Shown: positions 16,042-23,656 of the stretch, piece by piece
How the letters are laid out: each line of letters begins with the position of its first letter
Position numbering within the stretch: the first letter of the stretch is position 1
Origin: an uncultured Blautia sp.
GTDB lineage: Bacteria; Bacillota; Clostridia; Lachnospirales; Lachnospiraceae
Assembly: GCA_900539525.1 (NCBI GenBank)
Contig: UQCM01000011.1
Coordinates: 5,115 to 69,114, forward strand
Reading direction: 5' to 3'
Length of the DNA: 64,000 nucleotides
Program-made: the position numbers and the translations under genes
The notes under the pieces: model-generated
Databases searched by the model: none
What the model was told of the DNA's origin: nothing
Seen by the model: only the letters and a program-made list of their open reading frames with translations

Positions 16042-18714
16042 TTACACCTCCTCAGTTCCTGATAAACTTTCATTTGTAGCAACAGCCCTGCCTGTAACAA
16101 TTTCAGAGATAAGCTTATTCTTTTGCTCCAGCAGAAGATCAATTCTTTTCTGCAATTTCTCAATTTCAGAATCATACACAGCACAAATCTTCGGAATATA
16201 TTCCACAATTGCTTGCTGTTCCTCTGGTGATGGCACAATAAATGGAATTTCTTTCATCTTATCCATTTGCAAATCCCATTGTCCGACACGGATACCATCG
16301 GAGGCCTGCGCAAAAAAGTTCACATACACTTTACTTCTTATCGCATAGTGAAAATATTCAATATTGTCAAAATCAACATCAAAAATGAAATAAGCAGGGC
16401 TTACAATTCCTGTATGTTCGGAAATTCCATAAGAGCCTTGCCACGCTTTCATTTTATTCATTGCGAACTGGCCTTTGCGCACAACTTTATATCCGCTTAA
16501 ATCATCAGGTATAAAATTATGATTGCTTTCCGCGTCGTCCACATCACGAATAATAACACCTTGTTCTCTGGTAACGGATAAAAGTGGTAATTCCGGATGA
16601 TTCTTGACCGAAACCGGATGCAAAATTTGACGTAGTTTAATAGTAGTCCAGTGCTCAGGTATTTCGCCCAACCAAGCAACTCCACTATCTTTCATACGTG
16701 CGTTCGACTTAATTCCCTTGGTTACCAACGAACTTATGGCTGCCTCTTTTCTCTGCTCAAGAGCGTTTAAATCATCAATTATTGTTTCGAGAGGACGGAA
16801 ATCAGTTGGTTTATAAAAATACTTTGTGAAGCTAATCTCATATCCAACTAAAGTTTTCTTTTCATCTACATATGCATCGGGAGCATACGGATGGACTTCC
16901 GTTTCGATAAACTTATTGATTCCACCCTCATATTTAAACGGAACATTTTCAGTATCACGAAGATCAGGATCTGCTTCGCCAGCAATTGGCTTAGCCGTTG
17001 CATCCTTATCGGTGATATAAGGACGAATTTTTTTCAACAATGCTACCTTAAGTTTTGTTACTTTTGCAAAAGCAGTCCAATCGTCTAACGGAGCAGTCTT
17101 TGCTGCTTGGGCGATAGCACTCTTCGCCTCATTACATTCAGCATCATTTTTGAATGCATTAGCCGGAATTTCACGTTCAGGGAACACACGCAACCGAAGA
17201 GGTCTTTCAACAGTTACAGTCCAATAAGCAAACTCATTGTTGTCGAATATCATGCTAACTTCGCTTTCTTCCATATCAAGGAAAATGCGCATGATTTCTT
17301 TACGGATTTCAGGAGTGAACTCACAATTCTTTTTACCCATATTCCTTCGTAAAGGAGACTTCATTCCTGTGGCGTCAATCAACTGCACCTTACCTACACG
17401 ACGAGCTTCTTTTTTATTTGAAAGCACCCAGATAAATGTTCCAATGCCGGTGTTGTAGAACATATTCTCAGGAAGAGCGATGATTGCTTCAACTAAGTCA
17501 TTTTCGATTAAATATCGTCGAGCATTACTTTCGCCACTTCCTGCATCCCCTGTGAAAATAGACGATCCGTTATGAACTTCAGCAATGCGACTTCCCAAAG
17601 GAGTATCCTTCTTCATCTTTGCAACATTGTTCAAAAGGAACAATAACTGGCCATCGCTCACTCTCGGAATCATGTACAGTGGAGTGCCATCCTCCAAATA
17701 TGTATTAAATCGAGTGTCAAGGATATCCTTTTTTCCGCCCATTTTATCCGCATCCGTTTTCCAACTCTTTCCATATGGTGGATTAGCCAGCATAAAGTCA
17801 AATTGTCTTGTAGCATGGCCATCTAAAGAAAGAGTAGAACCATAAGCTATGTGTTCCGCTTGTTCACCATCACCTTTTAAGAGCATATCAGCTTTGCATA
17901 TTGCATAAGTTTCAGGCTGGACTTCCTGCCCAAATAGATGGATAGATACATCTTTTCCACGACGTTTTGCCAAAGTCAATAATCTATCTTGGGCCACTGT
18001 GAGCATACCGCCTGTACCACAAGCTCCATCATAGCAAGAATATGTAGCATTCTTAAGTTGATCCGCAACAGGCAGCAATACGAGGTCGGCCATTAAATCT
18101 ACCACATCACGAGGAGTCCAATGTTCACCTGCTTCTTCGTTATTGGCTTCATTGAAGAGCCTAACTAACTCTTCAAAAACGGTACCCATTCCGTGATTAT
18201 CCAAAGCTGGATGCTTTATCTCTGTTTTAGTATCGTCTCGATACACAGGTTTAGGACTTAAATTGATATCAGGAGAGATAAATTTCTCAATAACAGCTCC
18301 AAGAATATCAGCCTCAATCATTGTATCAATCTGGTTTCTAAACTGAAACTTCGTCAGAATTTCCTGCACGTTAGGTGAAAAGCCATCAAGGTAAGCCTCA
18401 AAATCTGCTTTTAATGTCTGCTTCTTTGCTCGGCTGGTAAGATCACGCAGACAGAACGGAGACGCATTACAAAACGCCTGCCCAGCAGCATTGCAGAGCG
18501 CAGGCCACTGATTAGTAATACCCGCATCGTCCAGCATTTTCTTCATTTCCAGAACTGCCGGTTTGGTATCTTCCAACATGGCATCCAAACGGCGAATAAC
18601 GGTCATCGGCAGAATAACATCACGATACTTGCCACGAACGTAAATGTCTCTCAGACAGTCATCTGCGATTCCCCATATAAAATTAACAATTGCGTTATGC
18701 ACTTGATTATCCAT
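16042..18714 (-). CDS. hsdM: HsdM-HsdS fusion with a single target recognition domain
   Basis: The 890-residue protein joins a methyltransferase to half a specificity subunit. It has an N-terminal HsdM helical domain (to about 150), SAM motif YDGACGTGGM (about 231-240) and motif IV ANPPYGKSW (about 310). From about residue 670 an HsdS-type segment begins (MKDSGVAWLGEIPEHW), carries one recognition domain, and ends in a helical spacer EEQQAIVEYIPKICAVYDSE followed by KLQKRIDLLLEQK. Ordinary HsdS has two recognition domains. A half-S must pair with itself, predicting a symmetric bipartite site. ATG 18714 has AGGAAGG upstream; further upstream codons lack a site. Confidence 0.9.
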   Translation of the reverse strand: MDNQVHNAIVNFIWGIADDCLRDIYVRGKYRDVILPMTVIRRLDAMLEDTKPAVLEMKKMLDDAGITNQWPALCNAAGQAFCNASPFCLRDLTSRAKKQTLKADFEAYLDGFSPNVQEILTKFQFRNQIDTMIEADILGAVIEKFISPDINLSPKPVYRDDTKTEIKHPALDNHGMGTVFEELVRLFNEANNEEAGEHWTPRDVVDLMADLVLLPVADQLKNATYSCYDGACGTGGMLTVAQDRLLTLAKRRGKDVSIHLFGQEVQPETYAICKADMLLKGDGEQAEHIAYGSTLSLDGHATRQFDFMLANPPYGKSWKTDADKMGGKKDILDTRFNTYLEDGTPLYMIPRVSDGQLLFLLNNVAKMKKDTPLGSRIAEVHNGSSIFTGDAGSGESNARRYLIENDLVEAIIALPENMFYNTGIGTFIWVLSNKKEARRVGKVQLIDATGMKSPLRRNMGKKNCEFTPEIRKEIMRIFLDMEESEVSMIFDNNEFAYWTVTVERPLRLRVFPEREIPANAFKNDAECNEAKSAIAQAAKTAPLDDWTAFAKVTKLKVALLKKIRPYITDKDATAKPIAGEADPDLRDTENVPFKYEGGINKFIETEVHPYAPDAYVDEKKTLVGYEISFTKYFYKPTDFRPLETIIDDLNALEQRKEAAISSLVTKGIKSNARMKDSGVAWLGEIPEHWTTIKLRQILHPVSVKNHPELPLLSVTREQGVIIRDVDDAESNHNFIPDDLSGYKVVRKGQFAMNKMKAWQGSYGISEHTGIVSPAYFIFDVDFDNIEYFHYAIRSKVYVNFFAQASDGIRVGQWDLQMDKMKEIPFIVPSPEEQQAIVEYIPKICAVYDSEIEKLQKRIDLLLEQKNKLISEIVTGRAVATNESLSGTEEV

Positions 18715-18785
18715 AGTTTTTGTTCCTTCCTGTTTTGTATGAGCAGCTACTTGCACTGCACCATACTAATTAAAACCTATCTCCT

Positions 18786-18801
18786 GTCCAATATTTTGGA
18801 C
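18786..18801. promoter_or_regulatory. palindrome between HTH gene and hsdMS, candidate operator
   Basis: GTCCAA (18786-18791) and TTGGAC (18796-18801) form a perfect 6-base inverted repeat with a 4-base centre, directly after the stop codon of the HTH gene. The 87-base gap upstream of hsdMS is the largest in this operon. It could bind the HTH protein or simply form a small hairpin. Confidence 0.3.
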
Positions 18802-19008
18802 TTAATCTTCATTTTTTACATTGTCTGCGGCACCACCGGAGCGAATCCATTCATCCACTTCGGATAATTTAAACTTCCACAGACGACCAACCTTGTAAGC
18901 AGGCATATTTCTTTTTGCAATCCACTGCAGGATTGTTTCACGGCCTACACCAAGATGTTCCTGAACTTCCTTCAAGGTTACCCATTTTTCTACTACTTGC
19001 TCGTTCAC
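18802..19008 (-). CDS. small excisionase/MerR-type HTH DNA-binding protein
   Basis: About 68 residues with the HTH_17 pattern: WVTLKEVQEHLGVGRETILQ, then KRNMPAYKVGRLWKFKLSEV and DEWI. The wing tyrosine-lysine-valine-glycine block is typical of excisionase-like proteins. I prefer GTG 19008, which has GGAGGG spaced 7 bases upstream, over the ATG at 19023 which has no site. Proteins like this often accompany type I methylase genes and may regulate them. It follows the Ig-domain gene within about 17 bases and precedes hsdMS by 87 bases that contain a palindrome. Confidence 0.85.
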   Translation of the reverse strand: MNEQVVEKWVTLKEVQEHLGVGRETILQWIAKRNMPAYKVGRLWKFKLSEVDEWIRSGGAADNVKNED

Positions 19009-19025
19009 GCTATTTCCCTCCATAC

Positions 19026-19829
19026 TTACGTGCGTTTGAATTTAGCATCAATTGTTACTGAAAATAATGAATCTCTTTTCGGGAAGCAGTTTTCTCCGTC
19101 GGAGTCCTGCATTTCCCAAAAGCAATGAAATATTCCATCAAAGCCACGGCCATCGAAGGTCGTGGTTATTTTTACGCTTTCTTGCGGTTTGACGGTCTGG
19201 ATTGGAATTTCCGAAGGTGTAGCCTCTGGCCTATCCTTTGGCCCACGACGATACACAAATTTTCTGCCAATCCATGTGATCTTGCCAGTATTCATAATCG
19301 ACCATGTGTGGCTCACGGTCTCGTGGCTCTGAATCTTATATGTTGGATTTGTGCCTACATAAACATCGTCACCCGGATAAAGTGGTTTAAATGCCGATAA
19401 CGCCATTTCATCATCCGCTGGCGCTGCTTTGGCCGCTTGATATGCAGCTAAAACAACATCGTCAGCTTCTTCGTCATCACCACTATCAATCAGTGCCTTC
19501 ATCTGCAGCGCCACAGCTGTGGAGAGCGCTTTTTTATTTGGCTCATTTTTTTCAGGAACGCTAAACGCCAGCAGCACATCCATAACCTTGTCATCGGCGA
19601 TGTTTTCATAAAAGAAGGCTTCCAGCGTTTTCTGATTGTCATGACCACGAAGTTCGTTTTTCTGCTTTTCGACAAACGGCTTATATCCACTGAAAAGATT
19701 TCTCCTATAGCTGTCAGATATATAGACATCTCTTCCAGCGGCTGTAAACAAAGCACGTATAAAATTTTCGTGATTTGTAAATGCAGGACACGCCGGATAT
19801 ATCCCTTTACAAAAATCTGCAAGTACCAC
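19026..19829 (-). CDS. NBR1-type Ig-domain protein, first gene of the defence operon
   Basis: A 267-residue protein starting at GTG 19829 with GAGGTG five bases upstream. The N-terminal 120 residues are helical and unrecognised. The C-terminal region (about 160-260) reads SHTWSIMNTGKITWIGRKF, a glycine/proline-rich stretch, then FDGIFHCFWEMQDSDGENCF. This W-rich pattern, with paired tryptophans around NTG and a final FWEM strand, matches the NBR1 central (FW) Ig-like domain. In eukaryotes the domain binds cargo; in bacteria it is uncommon and its role is unclear. There is no signal peptide or membrane span, so it is cytoplasmic. As first gene of the run it may be a sensor or adaptor; this is inference. 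Confidence 0.7.
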   Translation of the reverse strand: MVLADFCKGIYPACPAFTNHENFIRALFTAAGRDVYISDSYRRNLFSGYKPFVEKQKNELRGHDNQKTLEAFFYENIADDKVMDVLLAFSVPEKNEPNKKALSTAVALQMKALIDSGDDEEADDVVLAAYQAAKAAPADDEMALSAFKPLYPGDDVYVGTNPTYKIQSHETVSHTWSIMNTGKITWIGRKFVYRRGPKDRPEATPSEIPIQTVKPQESVKITTTFDGRGFDGIFHCFWEMQDSDGENCFPKRDSLFSVTIDAKFKRT

Positions 19830-19883
19830 TACGTCACCTCGTTTCCTTTCGCTGCATGACGCAGCTACACTTATACAATTTTT

Positions 19884-19892
19884 ATTATATCA
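19884..19892 (-). promoter_or_regulatory. extended -10 promoter for the defence operon
   Basis: Minus strand TGATATAAT, with TATAAT at 19884-19889 and the extended TG at 19891-19892, lies 55 bases before the GTG start at 19829. No good -35 box is seen at 17 bases. Confidence 0.5.
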
Positions 19893-19972
19893 CGCAAATC
19901 CACAAAAAACATTCCTTTATGACTAACAAAAGTTCTAACAAGTTGTAAACTCACTCAAACTCACTTTTGAAA

Positions 19973-20034
19973 AAGTGTTATGCAAAGTGTTAAAAGTGTT
20001 ATTCCAGCCACACTCTGCCTTATTTGAAGTGTTA
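19973..20034 (+). repeat. four direct copies of AAGTGTTA
   Basis: AAGTGTTA occurs at 19973, 19985, 19994 and 20027, in the divergent gap between the defence operon and the phage-like genes. The first three are spaced 12 and 9 bases. They look like repressor or activator sites controlling the plus-strand phage-type genes, or iterons. No -10 box is obvious between them and 20084. Confidence 0.5.
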
Positions 20035-20083
20035 TTGCTGACTGGTATCCTTTTAGTAGATTGATGAAAGGCAGGTGAAATTC

Positions 20084-20269
20084 ATGAAATTATCTAAGAG
20101 AGACTGGATCATCAACATCGAGAATGCCGCTTCCCAAGTGGCAGCCGAATACGGCAAGGCCGTGGTTGATTCCGTATTCCGTCGCTACGGCGCTCACGGA
20201 GTATACGATTTGGCCTCTTGCTACTACAGCGAAGTTTTCGCTGACTTAGAGCAAATCTCCAACGACTAA
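20084..20269 (+). CDS. small phage-type hypothetical protein
   Basis: A 61-residue protein from ATG 20084 (GGCAGGTG upstream); an alternative GTG lies at 20075. It begins MKLSKRDWIINIENAASQVA and ends SEVFADLEQISND. It is soluble, acidic at the end and has no recognised domain. I know similar short proteins at the head of early operons in clostridial prophages and integrative elements, which fits the following genes. Its function is unknown. Confidence 0.7.
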   Translation: MKLSKRDWIINIENAASQVAAEYGKAVVDSVFRRYGAHGVYDLASCYYSEVFADLEQISND

Positions 20270-20516
20270 CGAAAACAATCGTCCTGAGCAAGACGTAAAA
20301 CTACTTTCTCTGAAATCAGCTCACCTTCTTCGTGGCCACGAGGTGTGTTCGCAGCTGATGGATGAGAGAACTTTAATATAGAGTGCCAGCTTGCGAACGG
20401 CTGGTCACCGGAATGAAGCGGAGAGATCCGCATGAGGTGACCATCTATGACAATCAGAACTGGCAGCCATACCGGTTATCTCCGCTTCGGTTTAACAGCC
20501 GAAAGGAGAAAATCGA
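20270..20516. other. untranslated gap upstream of sigma-like gene
   Basis: This 247-base gap has no convincing gene. A frame from about 20383 runs through it into the next gene's coding region in another register and lacks family resemblance. No clear promoter or terminator was seen. GAAAGGAG at 20500-20507 serves the sigma-like gene at 20517. Confidence 0.4.
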
Positions 20517-21029
20517 ATGGCAAACAATGCAAACCAGAGTAAAACCTACCGTATCTACATCAAGTCCACCAAAGAATGGGTGGAGGTTCCTGAAGAGTTC
20601 TATCGTGAGCAGACCAGCTACTATGACACCTTCCGCAAGAAGGCGCAGTATCAGGGTCAGTGCGCTTGCCCGAAGAACAAGTTCTGGATCTGCGACGGTG
20701 ACTGCTTTAACTGCGAGTTCCGTCGTGCTGGAGACATGCTGTCCCTCGACTATGAAAATGAAAACGAGGATGGCGACACCTGCTCTCCGCTGGACAGTGT
20801 CCCTGACACGGCTCCGCTCACGGCAGACGTCGTAGCGGACAAGCTCCTGCTGGAGCAGCTGATTCAGCGTCTGCGTGAACTCGACCCGGAAGCCGACCTC
20901 ATCCTCCAGATGCTTGGTAAAGAGAAATCCGACCGTTCCATCGCCGAGGAGCTTGGCAGACCGCAGCGTACCTTTGCCCGCCAGATGCAGCGCTACCGTA
21001 CTGAGCTGCGTAAGATGCGTGGCTATTAA
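20517..21029 (+). CDS. phage/ICE sigma-70 region 4-like protein
   Basis: 170 residues. The N-terminal half has the cysteines CACPKNKFWICDGDCFNCEF, a possible metal site. The C-terminal half (about 110-168) reads LIQRLRELDPEADLILQML, then SDRSIAEELGRPQRTFARQM, the helix-turn-helix of sigma region 4. Such proteins in prophages and integrative elements of Clostridia are annotated sigma-like and probably control early genes. The gene has a GAAAGGAG site and is followed by an intrinsic terminator. Confidence 0.78.
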   Translation: MANNANQSKTYRIYIKSTKEWVEVPEEFYREQTSYYDTFRKKAQYQGQCACPKNKFWICDGDCFNCEFRRAGDMLSLDYENENEDGDTCSPLDSVPDTAPLTADVVADKLLLEQLIQRLRELDPEADLILQMLGKEKSDRSIAEELGRPQRTFARQMQRYRTELRKMRGY

Positions 21030-21045
21030 ATAGGAAGGTACACCG

Positions 21046-21081
21046 TCTGGCTGCTGCATTTCCGGCAGCCAGATATTTTTT
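21046..21081 (+). terminator. intrinsic terminator after sigma-like gene
   Basis: TCTGGCTGC (21046-21054) pairs with GCAGCCAGA (21065-21073) with a 10-base loop and is followed by TATTTTTT (21074-21081). Confidence 0.8.
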
Positions 21082-21172
21082 CAAAAAAAAATGTGGCTCA
21101 ATCCGGTGGCTCATCTCCATTGGGAAGTGTAAGGCACAGAACAAACCGCCTTGCAGAATGGAGGTGAACACC

Positions 21173-21382
21173 GTGAAGCAGTCCTATTACAACGATCGCC
21201 ACAACGATGCCGAAGTGATTCAGGTCTTGACCGCAATCAGCGTCGTATCCGGCAGACTGGCAAGGAACATGAGTATCCTCGCCGCACAGAGACAAACCGA
21301 GGAAGGAGGAAAACACTATGAGCAGAATGAGCGATATGGCCGCGGCCATCGAAGAGCTGTGCAGTGCCGCTGCTGCTATTAA
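21173..21382 (+). CDS. small phage-type hypothetical protein
   Basis: About 69 residues from GTG 21173 (GGAGGTG at 21160-21166), beginning KQSYYNDRHNDAEVIQVL and ending with RYGRGHRRAVQCRCCY. An in-frame ATG at 21158 is also possible but has no spaced site. The 3' end overlaps the next gene by 65 bases in another frame. This type of overlapping small gene precedes the DUF2800 cassette in related prophages. No function is known. Confidence 0.55.
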   Translation: MKQSYYNDRHNDAEVIQVLTAISVVSGRLARNMSILAAQRQTEEGGKHYEQNERYGRGHRRAVQCRCCY

Positions 21383-21626
21383 CGAGGCCGCTAACTGGCT
21401 GGCTCAGCAGTTCAGTGGTTCCGAAGAAGCTCCCGTCGAGGAGGCCAAGCCCGAAAAGAAGTCCGCCCTCACTCTGGAACAGGTACGAGCTGTCTTAGCA
21501 GAAAAGTCCCGCGCTGGGCACACCGCTGCTATCCGTACCCTGCTTCAGAAGTATGGTGCCAGCAAGCTCTCCGGCATCGACCCTCAGCACTATGAGGCCC
21601 TGCTTCATGAAGTGGAGGTGCTGTGA
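21318..21626 (+). CDS. phage-type hypothetical protein upstream of DUF2800
   Basis: 102 residues with GGAGGAAAACACT before ATG 21318. The start is an alanine-rich helix (MAAAIEELCSAAAAINEAAN), then an acidic-basic linker, then a helical module LTLEQVRAVLAEKSRAG followed by IRTLLQKYGASKLS. The C-terminal part resembles the small helical domain that databases sometimes label Rrp5-like in phage proteins. Its stop overlaps the DUF2800 start, so the two are translationally coupled. It probably supports the recombination/replication cassette. Confidence 0.7.
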   Translation: MSRMSDMAAAIEELCSAAAAINEAANWLAQQFSGSEEAPVEEAKPEKKSALTLEQVRAVLAEKSRAGHTAAIRTLLQKYGASKLSGIDPQHYEALLHEVEVL

Positions 21627-22756
21627 TGCCGCCTAAAGGACATGCAATCCTCTCCGCATCGTCTTCGGAACGTTGGCTCCATTGCCCGCCTTCTGCAAGA
21701 TTGTGCGAGACCTATGAGGACAAAGGTAGCGACTATGCTGCCGAAGGAACCGACGCTCACAGCCTCTGCGAGTACAAGCTCCGCAAGGCGCTGGGCATGG
21801 CGGTCAAAGACCCGACCGAACACCTCACTTGGTACAACGCCGAGATGGAGGACTGCGCCAATGGCTATGCAGCCTTCATCATGGAACAGGTAGAAGCTGC
21901 CAAGGAGACCTGCTCCGACCCGGTCGTCCTTATCGAACAGCGTGTAGACTTCTCCCTCTGGGTAGAACAGGGCTTCGGAACCGCCGACTGCATCATCATC
22001 GCTGACGGCACACTCCGTATCGTCGATTACAAGCACGGTCTGGGTGTTCTGGTCTCTTCGGAGGACAATCCCCAGATGAAGTGCTACGCCCTCGGTGCGC
22101 TGGAGCTGTTCGATGACATCTACGACATCGACAACGTCAGCATGACCATCTACCAGCCTCGTCGCCAGAACGTCAGCACTTTCGAACTGGAAAAGGAAGC
22201 CCTGTACGCTTGGGCAGATGAAATCCTGAAACCTACCGCTGAGCTTGCCTTCGCCGGTGACGGCAACTTCCTCTGCGGAGAATGGTGCGGTTTCTGTAAG
22301 GCCAAGCATGAATGCATGGCCAGAGCGGAAGCAAACCTTCTTCTGGCACAGCACGACTTCAAACTGCCGCCTCTATTGGAGGATTCGGAAATCGAAGTCA
22401 TCCTCTCCCGTGTGGACGAGCTTGTGGCATGGGCCTCCGATATTAAGGAGTACGCTCTGCAGCAGGCAGTCAGCGGAAAGGAATGGCACGGCTTCAAGCT
22501 GGTCGAAGGCCGCTCGAACCGTAAGTACACAAACGAGACTGCTGTCATTCAGGCAGTCGAAGATGCAGGCTTTGAGCCGTATGAGAAGAAGCTGCTCGGC
22601 ATCACCACGATGCAGAAGCTCCTCGGCAAGGCCCGCTTTGAAGAACTCCTTGCTGGCTTCATCGAAAAGCCGCAGGGCAAACCGACTCTCGTGCCGGAAT
22701 CCGATAAGCGTCCGGCAATGAACACCGCAAAATCAGATTTTATGGAGGACAACTAA
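21626..22756 (+). CDS. DUF2800 protein, Cas4/RecB-like PD-(D/E)xK exonuclease
   Basis: 376 residues starting at ATG 21626 (GGAGGTG upstream), overlapping the previous stop. It opens with SASSSERWLHCPPSARLC, has EGTDAHSLCEYKL, then the nuclease core FGTADCIIIADGTLRIVDYK (D...D-x-K) at about residues 117-136, and WCGFCKAKHEC near 225, a cysteine cluster as in Cas4-like iron-sulfur nucleases. Phage proteins of this family are thought to act as recombination exonucleases beside a single-strand binding partner, here the DUF2815 gene 1 base downstream. It appears complete. Confidence 0.85.
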   Translation: MPPKGHAILSASSSERWLHCPPSARLCETYEDKGSDYAAEGTDAHSLCEYKLRKALGMAVKDPTEHLTWYNAEMEDCANGYAAFIMEQVEAAKETCSDPVVLIEQRVDFSLWVEQGFGTADCIIIADGTLRIVDYKHGLGVLVSSEDNPQMKCYALGALELFDDIYDIDNVSMTIYQPRRQNVSTFELEKEALYAWADEILKPTAELAFAGDGNFLCGEWCGFCKAKHECMARAEANLLLAQHDFKLPPLLEDSEIEVILSRVDELVAWASDIKEYALQQAVSGKEWHGFKLVEGRSNRKYTNETAVIQAVEDAGFEPYEKKLLGITTMQKLLGKARFEELLAGFIEKPQGKPTLVPESDKRPAMNTAKSDFMEDN

Positions 22757-22757
22757 T

Positions 22758-23330
22758 ATGAGTAAGAATGTAAAAATGAGCAATCCCATGAAGGTTATCA
22801 CTGGCCCGGACACCCGTTGGAGCTACGCCAACGTCTGGGAGCCTAAGAGCATCAACGGCGGTGCACCTAAGTACAGCGTCAGCCTCATCATCCCTAAGTC
22901 CGATACCAAGACCGTCGCTAAGGTCAAGGCTGCTATCGAAGCTGCCTACCATGAGGGCGAGTCCAAGCTGAAGGGCAACGGTAAGTCCGTACCTGCTCTC
23001 TCCGTCATCAAGACGCCTCTCCGCGATGGCGACCTTGAAAGACCTGATGACGCAGCCTATGCGAACGCCTACTTCATCAACGCCAATGCGACCTCTGCTC
23101 CCGGCATCGTGGATGCTGACCTGAATCCTATCATGACCCGTTCCGAGGTCTACTCCGGTGTGTATGGTCGTGCCAGCATCACCTTCTATGCCTTCAACAG
23201 CTCCGGCAACAAGGGTATCGCCTGCGGCCTGAACAACCTGCAGAAGGTGCGCGACGGTCAGCCTCTCGGCGGCAAGGCATCTGCTGAGTCCGACTTCGCA
23301 ACGGACGAGGATGAGGATTTCCTCGACTAA
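22758..23330 (+). CDS. DUF2815 phage ssDNA-binding-like protein
   Basis: 190 residues with the DUF2815 pattern: TGPDTRWSYANVWEPKSING, KYSVSLIIPKSDTKTVAKVK, then GVYGRASITFYAFNSSGNKG, and an acidic tail EDEDFLD. The acidic C-terminal tip is typical of single-strand DNA-binding proteins that recruit partners. It lies just after the DUF2800 exonuclease and before a polymerase remnant, so it belongs to a phage replication or recombination cassette. Confidence 0.85.
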   Translation: MSKNVKMSNPMKVITGPDTRWSYANVWEPKSINGGAPKYSVSLIIPKSDTKTVAKVKAAIEAAYHEGESKLKGNGKSVPALSVIKTPLRDGDLERPDDAAYANAYFINANATSAPGIVDADLNPIMTRSEVYSGVYGRASITFYAFNSSGNKGIACGLNNLQKVRDGQPLGGKASAESDFATDEDEDFLD

Positions 23331-23350
23331 TCCCTGACCCAATCCACCAT

Positions 23351-23377
23351 GCTGGCGGTGGGAACACTGCCGCCAGC
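23351..23377 (+). terminator. hairpin after DUF2815 gene
   Basis: GCTGGCGG (23351-23358) pairs with CCGCCAGC (23370-23377), followed by ACCATTTT. The T-run is short, so it may only partly stop transcription. Confidence 0.5.
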
Positions 23378-23407
23378 ACCATTTTATGAAAATATGAGGT
23401 AAACCAT

Positions 23408-23596
23408 ATGAACGATATGATTTCTATTGCAAACCAGATTGTCATCTATTCCGTGTGCTACTGCTTCTTCTTTATCATCTACGGCTACGCCCTCTACAAC
23501 ATCGGTAAGTTCATCGTGAGGATTCTCACCGCCGCTTACCGCAGGGTGAAGGCTGACTGGAAGGCATGGCATCCGGAGAAGAAGGACGACCAGTAA
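23408..23596 (+). CDS. small single-span membrane protein
   Basis: 62 residues with one hydrophobic stretch VIYSVCYCFFFIIYGYALYN (about 12-31) and a basic tail ending EKKDDQ. ATATGAGGTAAACCATATG gives a weak ribosome site. No family is recognised. It sits between replication genes of the phage-like segment. Confidence 0.6.
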   Translation: MNDMISIANQIVIYSVCYCFFFIIYGYALYNIGKFIVRILTAAYRRVKADWKAWHPEKKDDQ

Positions 23597-23656
23597 ACCA
23601 AAGCAGGCGGTAGGGATTCGTTCTCTGCCGCTTGTGTCATTGAAAGGACTAATTCT

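Noticed and set aside
20383..20835. 150-residue plus-strand ORF
   Set aside because: It overlaps the sigma-like gene in another frame, has no ribosome site and the real gene matches a known family.
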